DNA from: Dendrolimus kikuchii
Lineage: Eukaryota > Arthropoda > Insecta > Lepidoptera > Lasiocampidae
Direction: 5' to 3'
Length of the DNA: 64,000 bases
NCBI GenBank assembly: GCA_019925095.2
Contig: CM034414.1
Location: forward strand, 722,001 to 786,000
The position numbers and the translations under genes were made by a program. Positions 9,970 to 19,800 of this stretch are shown here, piece by piece. Each line of letters opens with the position of its first letter. Within the stretch, counting starts at the first letter, position 1. The notes below the pieces were generated by a model, which had not been told where the DNA came from, ran no database searches, and saw only the letters and a list, made by a program, of their open reading frames with translations.

Positions 9970-10432
9970 TGTTACAAGCTGGGCCACCTGCATACCTGTA
10001 AACAAAGCACATTTATTACCTGCCGCGGCGTTTGAGGTAATAACATAAAAACTGTTTTATGACTATCTTCTTTTGTTTACCTTGTGTTTAAAATTTGTAA
10101 TTAGAAAACAGCCTATTGTGTATTGTACTCGTTTACAGCCGTTCGCAGGCATAATTACGCAGGTGTGCGGATTACGTTCTCTGGGAAATTGCGTCGACGC
10201 TTGCCAGGTAGACATATTGCATCGAGCATTATAAAGCAATGGCCCAATGGAGAGATAGTCAGTCAAAGCGATAACACAAGCGAGGCAATTGTGTACATTT
10301 AGTGACGGACTTTGCGCGTGTCATTGAAACGTGCAGTTTGTACTGGTTGTGTCCAGTTATATTTGTACCTGTGTTACACGTGTTTGTATAGTTCTAATAA
10401 ATTCTATAGTAATTCCAACGGCATTTTAATAC
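9970..10432 (+). mobile_element. Solo LTR, 3'-truncated
   Basis: Starts TGTTACAAGCTGGG, includes ATTATAAAGCAATG (TATA box), GTGACGGACTTTGCGCGTG and TTCTAATAAATTCTATAG (polyadenylation signal), and stops after CCAACGGCATTTTAAT, lacking the usual TCGAGTCC...TCGTAACA end. Confidence 0.75.
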
Positions 10433-10504
10433 TATAGAAATTTTATGTGGATATATTATGCTTTTAGAGTTTAATTTTATTTTGAGGCTTTATCTGTTAT
10501 TATA

Positions 10505-10612
10505 TTTAATATGTTGCGAAGCGATGTACATTGAATAGGAAGTAGATTAATCTTAACATATGCATGACCTTCAAGAAATGTTTACCACTGTAACTTAGAT
10601 TATATTTAAAAA
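10505..10612 (+). mobile_element. LINE-A 3' fragment
   Basis: GTTGCGAAGCGATGTACATT and ATGACCTTCAAGAAATGTTT, diverged, ends in an A-run. Confidence 0.55.
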
Positions 10613-10867
10613 AAAATTGACTTATTACTGATTTAAAATTAACCATTTTTTTGTAATAATTACTGTAGATCTTTTAACACGTTATCAAACGAAAGCTTAT
10701 TTTAATTAATTATATCAATGTATACTATAAATAAAACTATACCTGCAAAATTATAGATAAATACCTCTTCAATCTTCTTCCTCTTCTTCTTTACAATCAA
10801 CACAAAAATAAACTTATAGAGTAGAAATATATATCTAATTGTGTGTATAAATTTGAATGAGAAATAC

Positions 10868-11650
10868 ACATCCGTGTCCAAAATGCCCTCAGGTGCAGTG
10901 CTTCCCTGCAGAAAGTGTTAGTGTCCAGGCTCCTAAGCAGGAAGACTAAAATTCGCGTCTACAAAACTGTCATTAGACCAATTTTGATGCACGGCTGTGA
11001 GGCCTAGACACTGACACTAATAATAATAATAAATAATAATAATAATCGACAGACAAACACACACATTGTATATCCCCAAATTAAGCAAGATACGCTTGTG
11101 TTATGGGTAATATACAACGGACTACTCTGGGGCCGATCCCAGACACCCAGACCATAGTAAATAACGGAGAAAATACGTTTCTGAAATTAACTATATCAGG
11201 AATCGAACCCGGAGCCTCTACGTTGCAGTGAGGTAGGCCGGCAAAGGCTTAGCCCGCTCAACCACAGAGACCGTCAAGGCCACTGACACTGAAGTAGGAG
11301 AACCAATTGTTGGTCACAGAGAGGAACGTCTTCAGAAAAATCTTGGGCGCAACAATAAAATAAGATGGCAGCTGGAGGGTACGAACCAACTCCGAAATAG
11401 AAGACCTCATGGCCGATAAAATCTCACCGTCTCCGCTGGCTCGGTCATGTAGAGCGTATGGAGGAGGATCGGGGAGTGAAGAAAGCATACCTATCGTCCC
11501 AAGCATCGCTGGAAGGGTAGAGTGGAAGCTGACAGCGCTACAAGCCCACAACTGGCACGACACTGCGCAGGACAGAGGAAAGTGGCGTGCTCTTGTTTCG
11601 AAGGCCAAGACTCACTTTGGGTCGCTGAGCCAACGGAGTTGGTTAATTGT
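10868..11650 (+). pseudogene. LINE-D C-terminus, split by SINE-S
   Basis: The left part encodes LLSRKTKIRVYKTVIRPILM, HGCEA and TLT. After the SINE-S at 11019-11281 it resumes QLLVTERNVFRKILGATIK, then WRVRTNSEIEDLMADK and EWKLTALQAHNWHDTAQDR. This is the closing part of an RTE-like ORF2. ACTGACACT is duplicated on both sides of the SINE. Frames are broken. Confidence 0.75.
11019..11281 (-). mobile_element. SINE-S, full length with 9-bp TSD
   Basis: On the minus strand: GGTTGAGCGGGCTAAGCC (A-box region), CGGGTTCGATTCCTG (B box), a ~150-bp body with GGGTGTCTGGGATCGGCCCC, ending GTGTGTTTGTCTGTCG and (ATT)n. TSD ACTGACACT at 11010-11018 and 11282-11290. The tRNA-like pol III boxes identify it as a tRNA-derived SINE. 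Confidence 0.85.
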
Positions 11651-11689
11651 GCACAAAGTGCGTTCTTATCGCTAAAAAGCGACCTCTTC

Positions 11690-11930
11690 TAGATACCGGG
11701 TGGAAGGGCATCTGCCCGACTGGATGGCGGCCACCCCTGGTCTGAAGTATGTCGCCATAACAACCTTGAGTTGTGTTCCGGCATTTGTGACCGGGTTCCA
11801 GTACCCCTTAAGAGAGGGGCAGCGCATTTGCAGCAACTTTGGTGTTGCAAATGTCCATAGACGATGGTAACCGCTTTCCATCAAGTGGGCCGTCTGCCTG
11901 TGTGCTGATCTCCGGCAATAAAAAAAAATA
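11690..11930 (+). mobile_element. SINE-P, 5'-truncated
   Basis: From CCGGGTGGAAGGGCATCTGC to CGGCAATAAAAAAAA. The variant GAGAGGGGCAGCGCATTTGC has lost part of the AGAGCAGCAG motif. Confidence 0.8.
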
Positions 11931-12391
11931 CTCTTCCTATTTATTTTTTTAATTAATTCCCATGCTTTTCGGCTTATTGATTTTTTCCAATATAATTAGT
12001 TATCGATATACTCCTATTAGTATCCAAGATAAAACGTCAGACAAAAAGATAGTTAACAATTCCAGCTTTACGAAAATACAATAAAGTCGATTTTTGCAAA
12101 AGTGTCAGTTATGTCATTTTATCATGAAGATGACAGTAGACTCATTAAAATCCCCATGGTGATACGTTTCAGAGTTATTGCATGCAGTTTTGCATAAATT
12201 CCACCTTACATTGGACCATTGCGGAGTTCAGGCTGTCGGCAATGGGGTCTAAGAATGTTTATAGTGCAATATGAATTTAATTTATTGCGATGACATCATT
12301 TTCGGGCTGTCTTTTACAGCACAACCCGTCAAGTGCGTGTCGGTTCAAGTACAATGATAGGTTTTTTTTATACCGTGACCAACAGTTTACT
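11931..12391. other. No gene seen
   Basis: AT-rich with a mixed segment around 12110-12360. No feature recognised. Confidence 0.4.
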
Positions 12392-12395
12392 ATAC

Positions 12396-12845
12396 TGTTA
12401 CATGCCGACAAAAAGTGAATGCACATCTGCCTGCCATAAACCCGGTTTATTACCTTTGCCGCATTCGGACGTCTTTTGTTTACTTTGTGTTTAAAATTTT
12501 AAAATAAGAAAAACATTCTATTGTTATTGTACTTGTTTTATGGCAGTCATTAGGCACGTGTATCGAACTAATTCTTGGAAGTTATTGTTTTGCGTCGAGG
12601 CATATTGTATTTGTAGAGCATAAAAGCAATGCCCGTACGGAGGGGTGAGACAGTTAAGCGAGGATTACGATACGAGCAAGACGTACATTCGATAAGCGAT
12701 ATAGTGACGGACTATGAGCGTGCTATTGAATAGTGCAGTTTGTACTGGTTGCGTCCTTGTACCTGTGTTATACGTGTTTGTATAGTTCTAATAAACTCTA
12801 TAGTAATTCCAACGGCATTTTAATTCGAGCCCCACGCTCGTAACA
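12396..12845 (+). mobile_element. Solo LTR, complete, 450 bp
   Basis: TGTTACATGCCGAC...GCTCGTAACA with the TSD ATAC (12392-12395, 12846-12849). Contains an A-rich TATA-like GCATAAAAGCAATG, GTGACGGACTATGAGCGTG and TTCTAATAAACTCTATAG. No internal retrotransposon sequence, so a product of LTR-LTR recombination. The 4-bp TSD and TG...CA ends fit Ty3/gypsy-type elements. Confidence 0.85.
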
Positions 12846-12859
12846 ATACTTATGACAGA

Positions 12860-13450
12860 TCGAACACTATAAAATTTTAGTACGTCATGTCATTATTAAT
12901 AACTACAATAACATTTTCCTTTCCTTTTATTATGCCTTTGTCTTATTGAATATCCACTATGTGCTACAACTCCACTAATTCTGGTACATACTTCTGTATA
13001 AAACTTATAAAAAAAAAGAACTTGAGATATAAATAGAATAAGAAATATAAAGAAAATCAATTTTTAGCTAGACGTGTTGCTGGGGAGTTTGTTGCCGCTT
13101 CTTCTCCTTAACAGCAACAACACGTTGCGAAGCGGTTTACGCCAGGTGGTAGGGCATTCGCCCGATTGCTACACGGTCGCCATAACAACCTTACGTTGTG
13201 TTCCGGCATTAATGACCAGGTTTCAGTTTCCCTTAAGAGAGCAGCGGCGCATTTGTAGCACCTTTGGTGTTGCAAATGTCCATAGGCGATGGTAACCGCT
13301 TTCCATCTAGTGGGCCGTCTGCCTATCTGCTGAATTGCTGCAATAAAAAATTAAAAAAACATAGACTAGGAAGTAAAATTAATTTTTAACCTATATGTAT
13401 GACCTTCAAAAAGTGTTCTCCAGTGGAACTTATTTTGAATTTGAATTGAT
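12860..13450 (+). mobile_element. LINE-A 3' region, split by SINE-P
   Basis: GTACGTCATGTCATTATTAA, TACATACTTCTGTATAAAAC, CTAGACGTGTTGCTGGGGAG, then the SINE-P of 13138-13360, then GACCTTCAAAAAGTGTTCTC and TTTGAATTTGAATTG. Shares its upstream half with 35520-36537 and 40230-40690. Confidence 0.75.
13138..13360 (+). mobile_element. SINE-P, 5'-truncated, inside LINE-A
   Basis: Starts GCCAGGTGGTAGGGCATTCG, ends TTGCTGCAATAAAAAATT. It interrupts the LINE-A motif GCGAAGCGGTxTAC|ATAGAxTAGGAAG. Confidence 0.8.
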
Positions 13451-13661
13451 CAATTCGTGATACCCTAAAGCATTATCAATTCGATTCTATGTATATAAAA
13501 ATCGAGTTTCTTGATCAGTAAATTTTAATCAATTTGGTGTCCCCCCATGTCATTTGCTATAAATACTGTCTTGCGTAATAAATAAGCCGTGTATTAATCC
13601 ACATGCTTACACTTAAAATAAATAATAATAAAACGCTGATCGGCAGCTAATTTTTAGACTT

Positions 13662-13893
13662 ATCGGCAGACAAACACACACATTGTATATCCCCAAATTA
13701 AGCAAGTTACGCTTGTTATGGGTAATATACAACGGACTACTCTGGGGCCGATCCCAGACACCCAGACCCATAGTAAATAACGGAGGAAATACGTTTCCGA
13801 AATTTACTATACCAGGAATCGAACCCGGAGTCTCTGCGTTACAGTGAGGTAGGTCGGCAAAGGCTTAGCCCGCTCAAACACAGTGGCCGTCAG
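13662..13893 (-). mobile_element. SINE-S
   Basis: Full body in reverse, with CAGGAATCGAACCCGGAG (B box complement) and GGCTTAGCCCGCTCAA. No clear TSD found by eye. Confidence 0.8.
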
Positions 13894-14348
13894 TAGCATA
13901 GTTGTTTTTGTCGTGTTTCTTTTTAAAGTTAATAATTAATTTTGTTATGTACTTCTAAACGATACGATCGGCCATTTGCTTCATTGTGTAGTAATGTTAT
14001 ATTTTTATTTATTCTGTGATTATCTCCTGTTTTGTATGGAGTAGTTGTCTATAATTTACAATAATCTTGTTACAATATTTATCCTTTGTATAATTTGATA
14101 ATTGTGTAGATTATAATTCAAAATGTCTCAATTGTATATAGACGATATTCACTACATTTTGTTTTCATGTTGGCAGACGCGATACATTTGTACTGTGTTC
14201 AGTTATTTGATTAAATGTAAAACTTTAAGCATAATGTTTTATATGATATCTTGTATAATATATTATCTGCAATTTCCAAACAGTAATGAATTAAATTCTT
14301 TTCATTCATAACACTTTAATTAAAATAGTTTATCGGTTGTACCAATTG
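13894..14348. other. No gene seen
   Basis: AT-rich sequence. A 62-codon plus ORF (14123-14311) is hydrophobic and cysteine-containing but AT-driven, with no family resemblance. Confidence 0.35.
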
Positions 14349-14360
14349 CTAAGTTTTCAT

Positions 14361-14632
14361 ACATACATACATACATACATAACTTCACGCCAGTTCCCTT
14401 GCGGGGTAGGCACGAACAACAGAGCGCCATTCAGGCTTATTCTTACACACCTCACTCGCTTCTTTGACATTCATAACTCTTGTCATGCACGCTCGTCTAT
14501 TCTTAAGGCTCCTGACATCACCTTCTGCTAGTACACGATCAATTTGATCATGGAAGGTGTGTCGTGGCCTTCCACGACTTCTGCATCCATCCACTTTTGC
14601 ATTGTATATCTGTTTATTCATTCTTTCATCTA
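14361..14632 (-). mobile_element. LINE-B 3' end with 12-bp TSD
   Basis: CTAAGTTTTCAT is present at 14349-14360 and 14633-14644. In between are the (ACAT)n run and the reverse complement of the last ~80 codons (NKQIYNAKVDG...VRAYPARELA). Confidence 0.9.
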
Positions 14633-14934
14633 CTAAGTTTTCATGTACTGTAAAATTGTTGGAGGGATGGCTAGGTGTTCTAAAAATGCTTGTAGAGTGT
14701 AAGAAGTAAGTGCATTCATGCGTTAAAACCGTGAGGTTCTCTAATTACAAAGTATTGCGACCAGTTGCTGCTCTATTACTACCATAAACCCTTCTGAGTT
14801 ACTGCAAGTATTACAATCCTGTCAACTCAACCTCAAATCGTAGAAGCCGTCGTCACCTTATACCGTTTTGCCCCCGTTTACGTATACAATGTAAAATATA
14901 TCCGCGCCATCAAAACCATATCTCGCCGGTTAAA

Positions 14935-15135
14935 TCACCAGTGAGACATGTTCACGCAGCCGGCATCGCTCGGCCATTAGGCAGCGACGCGCGAGGGGTG
15001 CATACGGACGTCGCGCGCCGTAACGTGCCGCTTATTGCACGAGCGGCGGGCGCGTCGCGACGCATCTTTCACGGTCCGCCGCCTTCAGCCCGTGACAGAC
15101 TTGACAGCGCTGCGTGTCGACATATAACTTGACTA
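14935..15135. promoter_or_regulatory. CpG-rich island, possible promoter or exon
   Basis: About 200 bp dense in CpG (CAGCGACGCGCGAGGGG, CGGACGTCGCGCGCCG, GGCGGGCGCGTCGCGACG) in an otherwise AT-rich region, and not repeated elsewhere in the window. A 63-codon plus ORF starts at 14941 but looks composition-driven. No TATA or donor decides the strand. Confidence 0.3.
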
Positions 15136-15354
15136 ACTGTTGCTCGTGGCTTCGTTTGCGTAAATTAAAAACAGTCATAATTTGAGTGGTCAAAAAAGTT
15201 ACTGTCATTACACTGATAATGACGAAGTATAACCAATTGTTGGTGACAGAGAGGAAGGTTCTAAGAAAAATCTTGGGCGCAACAATAAAAGGAGATGGCG
15301 GCTGGAGGGTCCGAACCAACTCCTTACCTACTAATTGTTATTATGTTTATATTA

Positions 15355-15893
15355 CATACATACATAACTTCACGCCAGTTGCCTTGCGGGGTAGGCACGA
15401 ACAACAGAGCGACATTTAGGCTTATTCTTACACACCTCACTTGCTTCTTTGACATTCATAACTCTTGTCATGCACACTCGTCTGTTCTTAAGGCTCCTGA
15501 CATCACTCTCCGCTAGTACACGATCAATTTGATCATGGAAGGTGTGTCGTGGCCTTCCACGACTTCTGCATCCATCCACTTTTGCATTGTATATCTGTTT
15601 AGTCATTCTTTCATCATGCCCGAACCACCGGAGCATTCCTTTCCTTACCTTCACCCCGTCACTCTCTTTCAGACCAACTCTCTTTCTTACTTCGGTATTA
15701 CGAACGCGGTCCGCGAGCGTCACTCCGCTCGCATCTCGACCGCGTTTACTGTACTCTCATGCTCTCTCTTCCATACCCAACTCTCTCTTCCATACGTCAG
15801 CGTAGGTACCAGCACCGCGTTGTGTATGGCGAGGTGGGCCTTCTGGCTGAGGTTCTTAGCGCCTAGAAGTTTACCTAACGCTCCATTTACACC
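15355..15893 (-). mobile_element. LINE-B, longest copy by TSD
   Basis: ATGTTTATATTA occurs at 15343-15354 and 15894-15905, so the whole 539 bp arrived as one 5'-truncated unit. Encodes TLADRVRNTEVRKRVGLKES, then GMLRWFGHDERMTKQIYNAK and the C-terminus. A short in-frame deletion removes MHDERM-type residues. Confidence 0.9.
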
Positions 15894-15905
15894 ATGTTTA
15901 TATTA

Positions 15906-16160
15906 ATTGATGTATATCTATGTATGTAATTTATTATTATTCACGCTATATATATACGTATGTATAAATAACAGTGCAACATCCGTCCGTCCTAGGGTGC
16001 AGTTGAAAACCAGCGTCAGGCACCTGTTGCCTGGCAAATGCTGAACTGCACCCATTTGGTACCATTGCGAGACTTTTTGGTATATATCACCGTACAATTC
16101 ATTCATTGCCATATGTCTCATTGTGTAATGACCAAATAAACGTTTTTTCTTTCTCTCTTA
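15906..16160. repeat. Unclassified insert with TTTC-type end
   Basis: AT-rich, then CAACATCCGTCCGTCCTAGG and a closing AATAAACGTTTTTTCTTTCT. The AATAAA plus pyrimidine run resembles a retroposon 3' end. It lies within the LINE-D interruption and may have brought the LINE-B with it. Confidence 0.35.
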
Positions 16161-16708
16161 CTCCGAAATATTATACCTCATGGCCGAGCCCAATTTAATT
16201 GGGGAGATAAAATCTCTCTCTCTCTCTCGTCGCCGCTGGCTCGGTCATGTAGGGCGGATGGAGGAGGATCGGGAAGTGAAGAAAGCATACTTGTCGACAG
16301 AGTGGAAGCTGACCTGACCGCGCTACAAGGCCACAACTGGCAAGACACTGCGCAGGACAGAGGAAAGTGGCGTGCTCTCGATTCGGAGGCCAAGACTGAT
16401 TTTGGGTCGCTGAGCCAACGGAGTTAGTTAGTTAGTTAAAAAAAATCCAAAAGTACCCCCTTTTTCACCACGTTGGGTCTAGAATTTCCAAAGACACCGG
16501 ATACATGTGTACATTTATTTCTAATTAGAAACAGGTGCATTAATTATAAACGTTTTTTCATATAACCTTTTATCCCCTTTAGGGTAAAATATTCAAAAAT
16601 CTTTTCGTGATGCGCCTCTACCTAGACCTATATATAGAAAAAAAACCCGCATACAAATATTCGGGCTGTACGTCGATTTGTCCACTCAGCGAGTTCAATT
16701 AATTTCGA

Positions 16709-16780
16709 CGGCCTCTGTGGTTGAGCGGGCTAAGCCTTTGCCGGCCTACCTCACTGCAACGCAGAGGCTCCGGGTTCAGG
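16709..16780 (+). repeat. SINE-S 5' head only
   Basis: GGCCTCTGTGGTTGAGCGGG through GCTCCGGGTTC, then cut in the B box where LINE-D (minus) begins. Confidence 0.7.
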
Positions 16781-17095
16781 CACTTTCCTCTGTCCTGCGC
16801 AGTGTCTTGCCAGTCGTGGGCTTGTAGCGCGGTCAGGTCAGCTTCCACTCTGTCCTTCCAGCGATACTTGGGACGACAAGTATGCTTCCTTCACTCCCCG
16901 ATCCTCCTCCATACGCTCTACATGACCGAGCCAGCGGAGACGGTGAGATTTTATCGGCCATGAGGTCTTCTATTTCGGAGTTGGTTCGGACCCTCCAGCT
17001 GCCATCTTCGTTTATTGTTGCGCCCAAGATTTTTCAGAGGACCTTCCTCTCTGTGACCAACAATTGGTTCTCCTACTTCAGTGTCAGTGGCCTTG
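16781..17095 (-). pseudogene. LINE-D fragment, 3'-truncated
   Basis: The minus strand encodes ILGATINEDGSWRVRTNSEI, LMADKISP and EWKLT. It stops at CACTTTCCTCTGTCC without the (AGTT)n tail, so it did not arrive by ordinary target-primed insertion. Confidence 0.75.
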
Positions 17096-17328
17096 ACGGC
17101 CTCTGTGGTTGAGCGGGCTAAGCCTGTGCCGGCCTACCTCACTGCAACGCAGAGGCTCCGGGTTCGATTCCTGGTATAGTAAATTTCGGAAACGTATTTT
17201 CTCCGTTATTTACTATGGTCTGGGTGTCTGGGATCGGCCCCGGAGTAGTCCGTTGTATATTACCCATAACACAAGCGTAACTTGCTTAATTTGGGGATAT
17301 ACAATCTGTGTGTTTGTCTGCCGATTGT
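17087..17328 (+). mobile_element. SINE-S, full length
   Basis: GGCCTTGACGGCCTCTGTGG...GTTCGATTCCTGG...CTGTGTGTTTGTCTGCCG. Its left junction with LINE-D, including AGTGTCAGT and GGCCTTGAC, is identical in reverse to that at 11281-11290. Confidence 0.85.
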
Positions 17329-17411
17329 TTGAATTTAAATTATATGTTGGAACATTATTAAAGTTCTGTTGTCAAAGACTATAATGACTTTAACAATAAA
17401 CAAAATTGTAC

Positions 17412-17890
17412 ATATGCGTGTGTGTGACAAATACATTAATTTTTTACGCATAATTTAAAAAAAATATTAGCATTTATTTTTTATTTTTTTTATTGCAGGA
17501 GATCAGCAGACAGGCAGACGGCCCACTTGATGGAAAGCGGTTACCATCGCCTATGGACATTTGCAACACCAAAGGTGCTACAAATGCGCTGCTGCTCTCT
17601 TAAGGGAGACTGGAACCTGGTCACTACTGCCGAAACACAACTCAGGGTTGTTATGGCGACATAATTTAAACCATGGGTGGTAGCCATCCAGTCGGGCAAA
17701 TGCCCTACCACCTGGCTGTGGGTTATTAAGTCGCCTCTTACGACAGGCCGCCCCAACGCAGGAAATTGTATTCTTTCTCCACTCCTGCACGGATAATATA
17801 GCATCCTGCATTCCTTCTCTATATAAACTATAAGTGTGCGAAATTTCATACTCCTCCGTCCGCGCAATTTTCGTAAAAAGTTTTTGTTTC
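17412..17890 (-). repeat. Repeat E fragment, split by SINE-P
   Basis: ACGCATAATTTAAAAAAAAT before and TTCATACTCCTCCGTCCGCG after the SINE-P at 17478-17795. ATATTAGCAT / ATATAGCAT at the two junctions is a near-perfect TSD. Confidence 0.7.
17478..17795 (-). mobile_element. SINE-P, full length, nested in repeat E
   Basis: Poly-T/ATTGCAGGAGATCAGCAG to CACTCCTGCACGGATAATA. Both ends are intact. Confidence 0.85.
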
Positions 17891-18470
17891 GGGTATTAAT
17901 ATAATCATATATCGAGTACATGATTATTAGATCTATATTATTCAATCAGGACTATGAACAAGTTGCACTAAATAGTGTATATACATCTACGTGAATTGCT
18001 TAACTGGAGCGAACATCCGCGCACAATCTGGATATGCCAGGAGCAGAACACGGCGCCGGTGAGGCGTCGTCGCCGTTGCCTAGCAACCGGTGACAACCGG
18101 GTTAAACCTACACGTTAGAACATTTACCAATGCTTGCAACCGGTTTTAGTCAACTATTTCATTGGAAGTGTAAAGAGGAGTGTTATATCCGGTTTATTCT
18201 GCGAGAAGAGGAAGTATCACCCTCCCAATATGTGTTTATGTACGATAAAAATCGTTCGAAATCGGTTTATCCAACAAAACCTATTCAACGAACTTTTGTT
18301 GCCTACCAAAAAAGTTAAATTGAGCTCAAAATGATAACAAAGCCGAAAAGAAAAAATTCCTATGTAATGAAGTTGTAACCGGTTAGAATTTTTTAACCGG
18401 TTTCCGAGCCTTGATATTTACAGATATGTAAGTTTAAGATTTTTTTACGAAAGTATAAGTTTGCGTTTGA
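17891..18470. other. No gene seen; locally GC-rich at 18000-18110
   Basis: 18035-18110 is richer in CpG (GGCGCCGGTGAGGCGTCGTCGCCG). CCGGTTT/AACCGG motifs recur near 18090, 18140, 18190, 18260, 18380 and 18400, perhaps an old internally repetitive element. Confidence 0.35.
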
Positions 18471-18474
18471 CCAC

Positions 18475-18790
18475 TGTCTCACCTGATGTTGAGCGATGAC
18501 GCAGTATAGGATGGAGCAGCTTACCTAGAAGATACCTGTTCACTCTGGACTTGAAGATTGTATTTGTCCGGGAAAACAGACTCCGGCAAATTATTCCACT
18601 CCTCGGCAGTGCGCACCAGAAGAGATGAAGCGAAACGCTTGGTTCTGACTGGTGGCGTTTCCACCATGTAACGGTGGCGCAAACTGGTGCGTCTGGTTGT
18701 CCAATGGTAGAATGGGGATGGAGGAATCAGCTCGTGCAATTCTAAGGGACACTCCCCGAAGACAGTCAGCCCCGCGACCTTGCATCTATC
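18475..18790 (-). pseudogene. LINE-K2 C-terminus
   Basis: The minus strand reads [52 protein letters not shown] and [11 protein letters not shown]. The H(R/W)TTR...HR...V...R...F..RT...WN.LP..VFP.xY pattern is the C-terminus of a lepidopteran CR1/Daphne-like LINE. Only the last ~95 codons remain; a frame change occurs within it. Confidence 0.65.
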
Positions 18791-18797
18791 TTACATT

Positions 18798-19030
18798 TTT
18801 TGTTATTGCAGGAGATCAGCAGACAGACAGACGGCCCTCTTGATGGAAAGCGGTTACCATGGCCTATAGACATTTGCACCATCAAAGTTGCTACAAATGC
18901 GCTGCTGCTCTCTTAAGGGAGACTGGAACCTGGTCAATAATGCCGGAACACAACTCAAGGTTGTTATGGCCACAAACTTTAGACCAGGGGTGGTAGCCAT
19001 TCAGTCGGGCAAATGCCCTATCACCTGACA
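18798..19030 (-). mobile_element. SINE-P, 5'-truncated
   Basis: TTGTTATTGCAGGAGATCAG to GGGCAAATGCCCTATCACCT. It lies immediately upstream (in LINE-K2 sense) of the LINE-K2 fragment. Confidence 0.8.
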
Positions 19031-19299
19031 AAATGTCATGTCACCCTATATAGACATTGAATGATTCAAGTGATCCAAATTCAATCGATCCAAAAATCAG
19101 AAATGATCCAACTAATATTGGCTTAAGATATAGACAGCTGGCATAAAATAACTTTTAATTATACGATCAATTTCCAATAACCATACTGGATGAAGAGTTT
19201 AGAAATTCTTTGTTTAAGATTCTCAAAAATGACCAAGTGTTAATGCTCATACTGAAGACGCTAAAGAGCTTCGAGTCAATAACCATATAATACATCAAA

Positions 19300-19800
19300 A
19301 TCGTCAAGTCTTTTTGTCGACGATCCCGAAATGCCTGAAAACGAAAGTTTTCGAGCAGTGCATTCTCCCCGTCCTGACCTATGGGGCCGAGACACTGACG
19401 GTAGGTCTGGTCCAAAAATTTCAAGTCGCTCAACGGGCTAAGGAGCGAGCTATGTTGGGTGTTTCTTTCATAGATAGAGTTAGAAATGAGGATATCCGTA
19501 AGAGAACCAAGGTAACCGACATAGGTCGCAAAATTTGCAAGTTGAAGTGGCAGTGGGCCGATCACATTTGTCACAGGACCGATGACCGATGGAACAAACG
19601 AGTCCTGGAGTGAAAATCGCATCTCGGTAAACGTAATGTCGGACGCCCTCCAGCCTGATGCACTGACGACCTACGCAAGGTCGCTGGTAGGCGCTGGATG
19701 GGGAAGGCAGAGGACCGTAATGAGTGGCGCTGACTTGGGGAGGCCTACGTCCAGCAGTGGACGGTTATTGGCTGACGACATATTACATTGGCTTAATTGA
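19300..19800 (+). pseudogene. LINE-E, RTE-clade ORF2 C-terminus
   Basis: Plus strand reads LKTKVFEQCILPVLTYGAET, KERAMLGVSFIDRVRNEDIR, KLKWQWADHICHRTDDRW, a stop and frame change, then VGAGWGRQRTV-region codons and GGCCTACGTCCAGCAGTGGA. YG.ET, AMLG, R..RI.DR(V)RN..IR, KWQWAGHI, RTDGRW and the CAGCAGTGG end are hallmarks of the insect RTE family I know from Heliconius. Confidence 0.8.

Larger units (their letters stand above)
15205..16437 (+). pseudogene. LINE-D C-terminus and tail, split by an ~840-bp insertion
   Basis: The left part encodes NQLLVTERKVLRKILGATIK and GGWRVRTN. It resumes at about 16160 with CTCCGAAATATTATACCTCA, then RRWLGHV-like codons, the DTAQDRGKWRALDSEAKT segment, and ends GAGTTAGTTAGTTAGTT, the (AGTT)n tail. 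A CT microsatellite sits at 16214-16229. Confidence 0.7.

Noticed and set aside
19167..19622. 151-codon minus frame
   Set aside because: Entirely antisense to the RTE (LINE-E) coding remnant.
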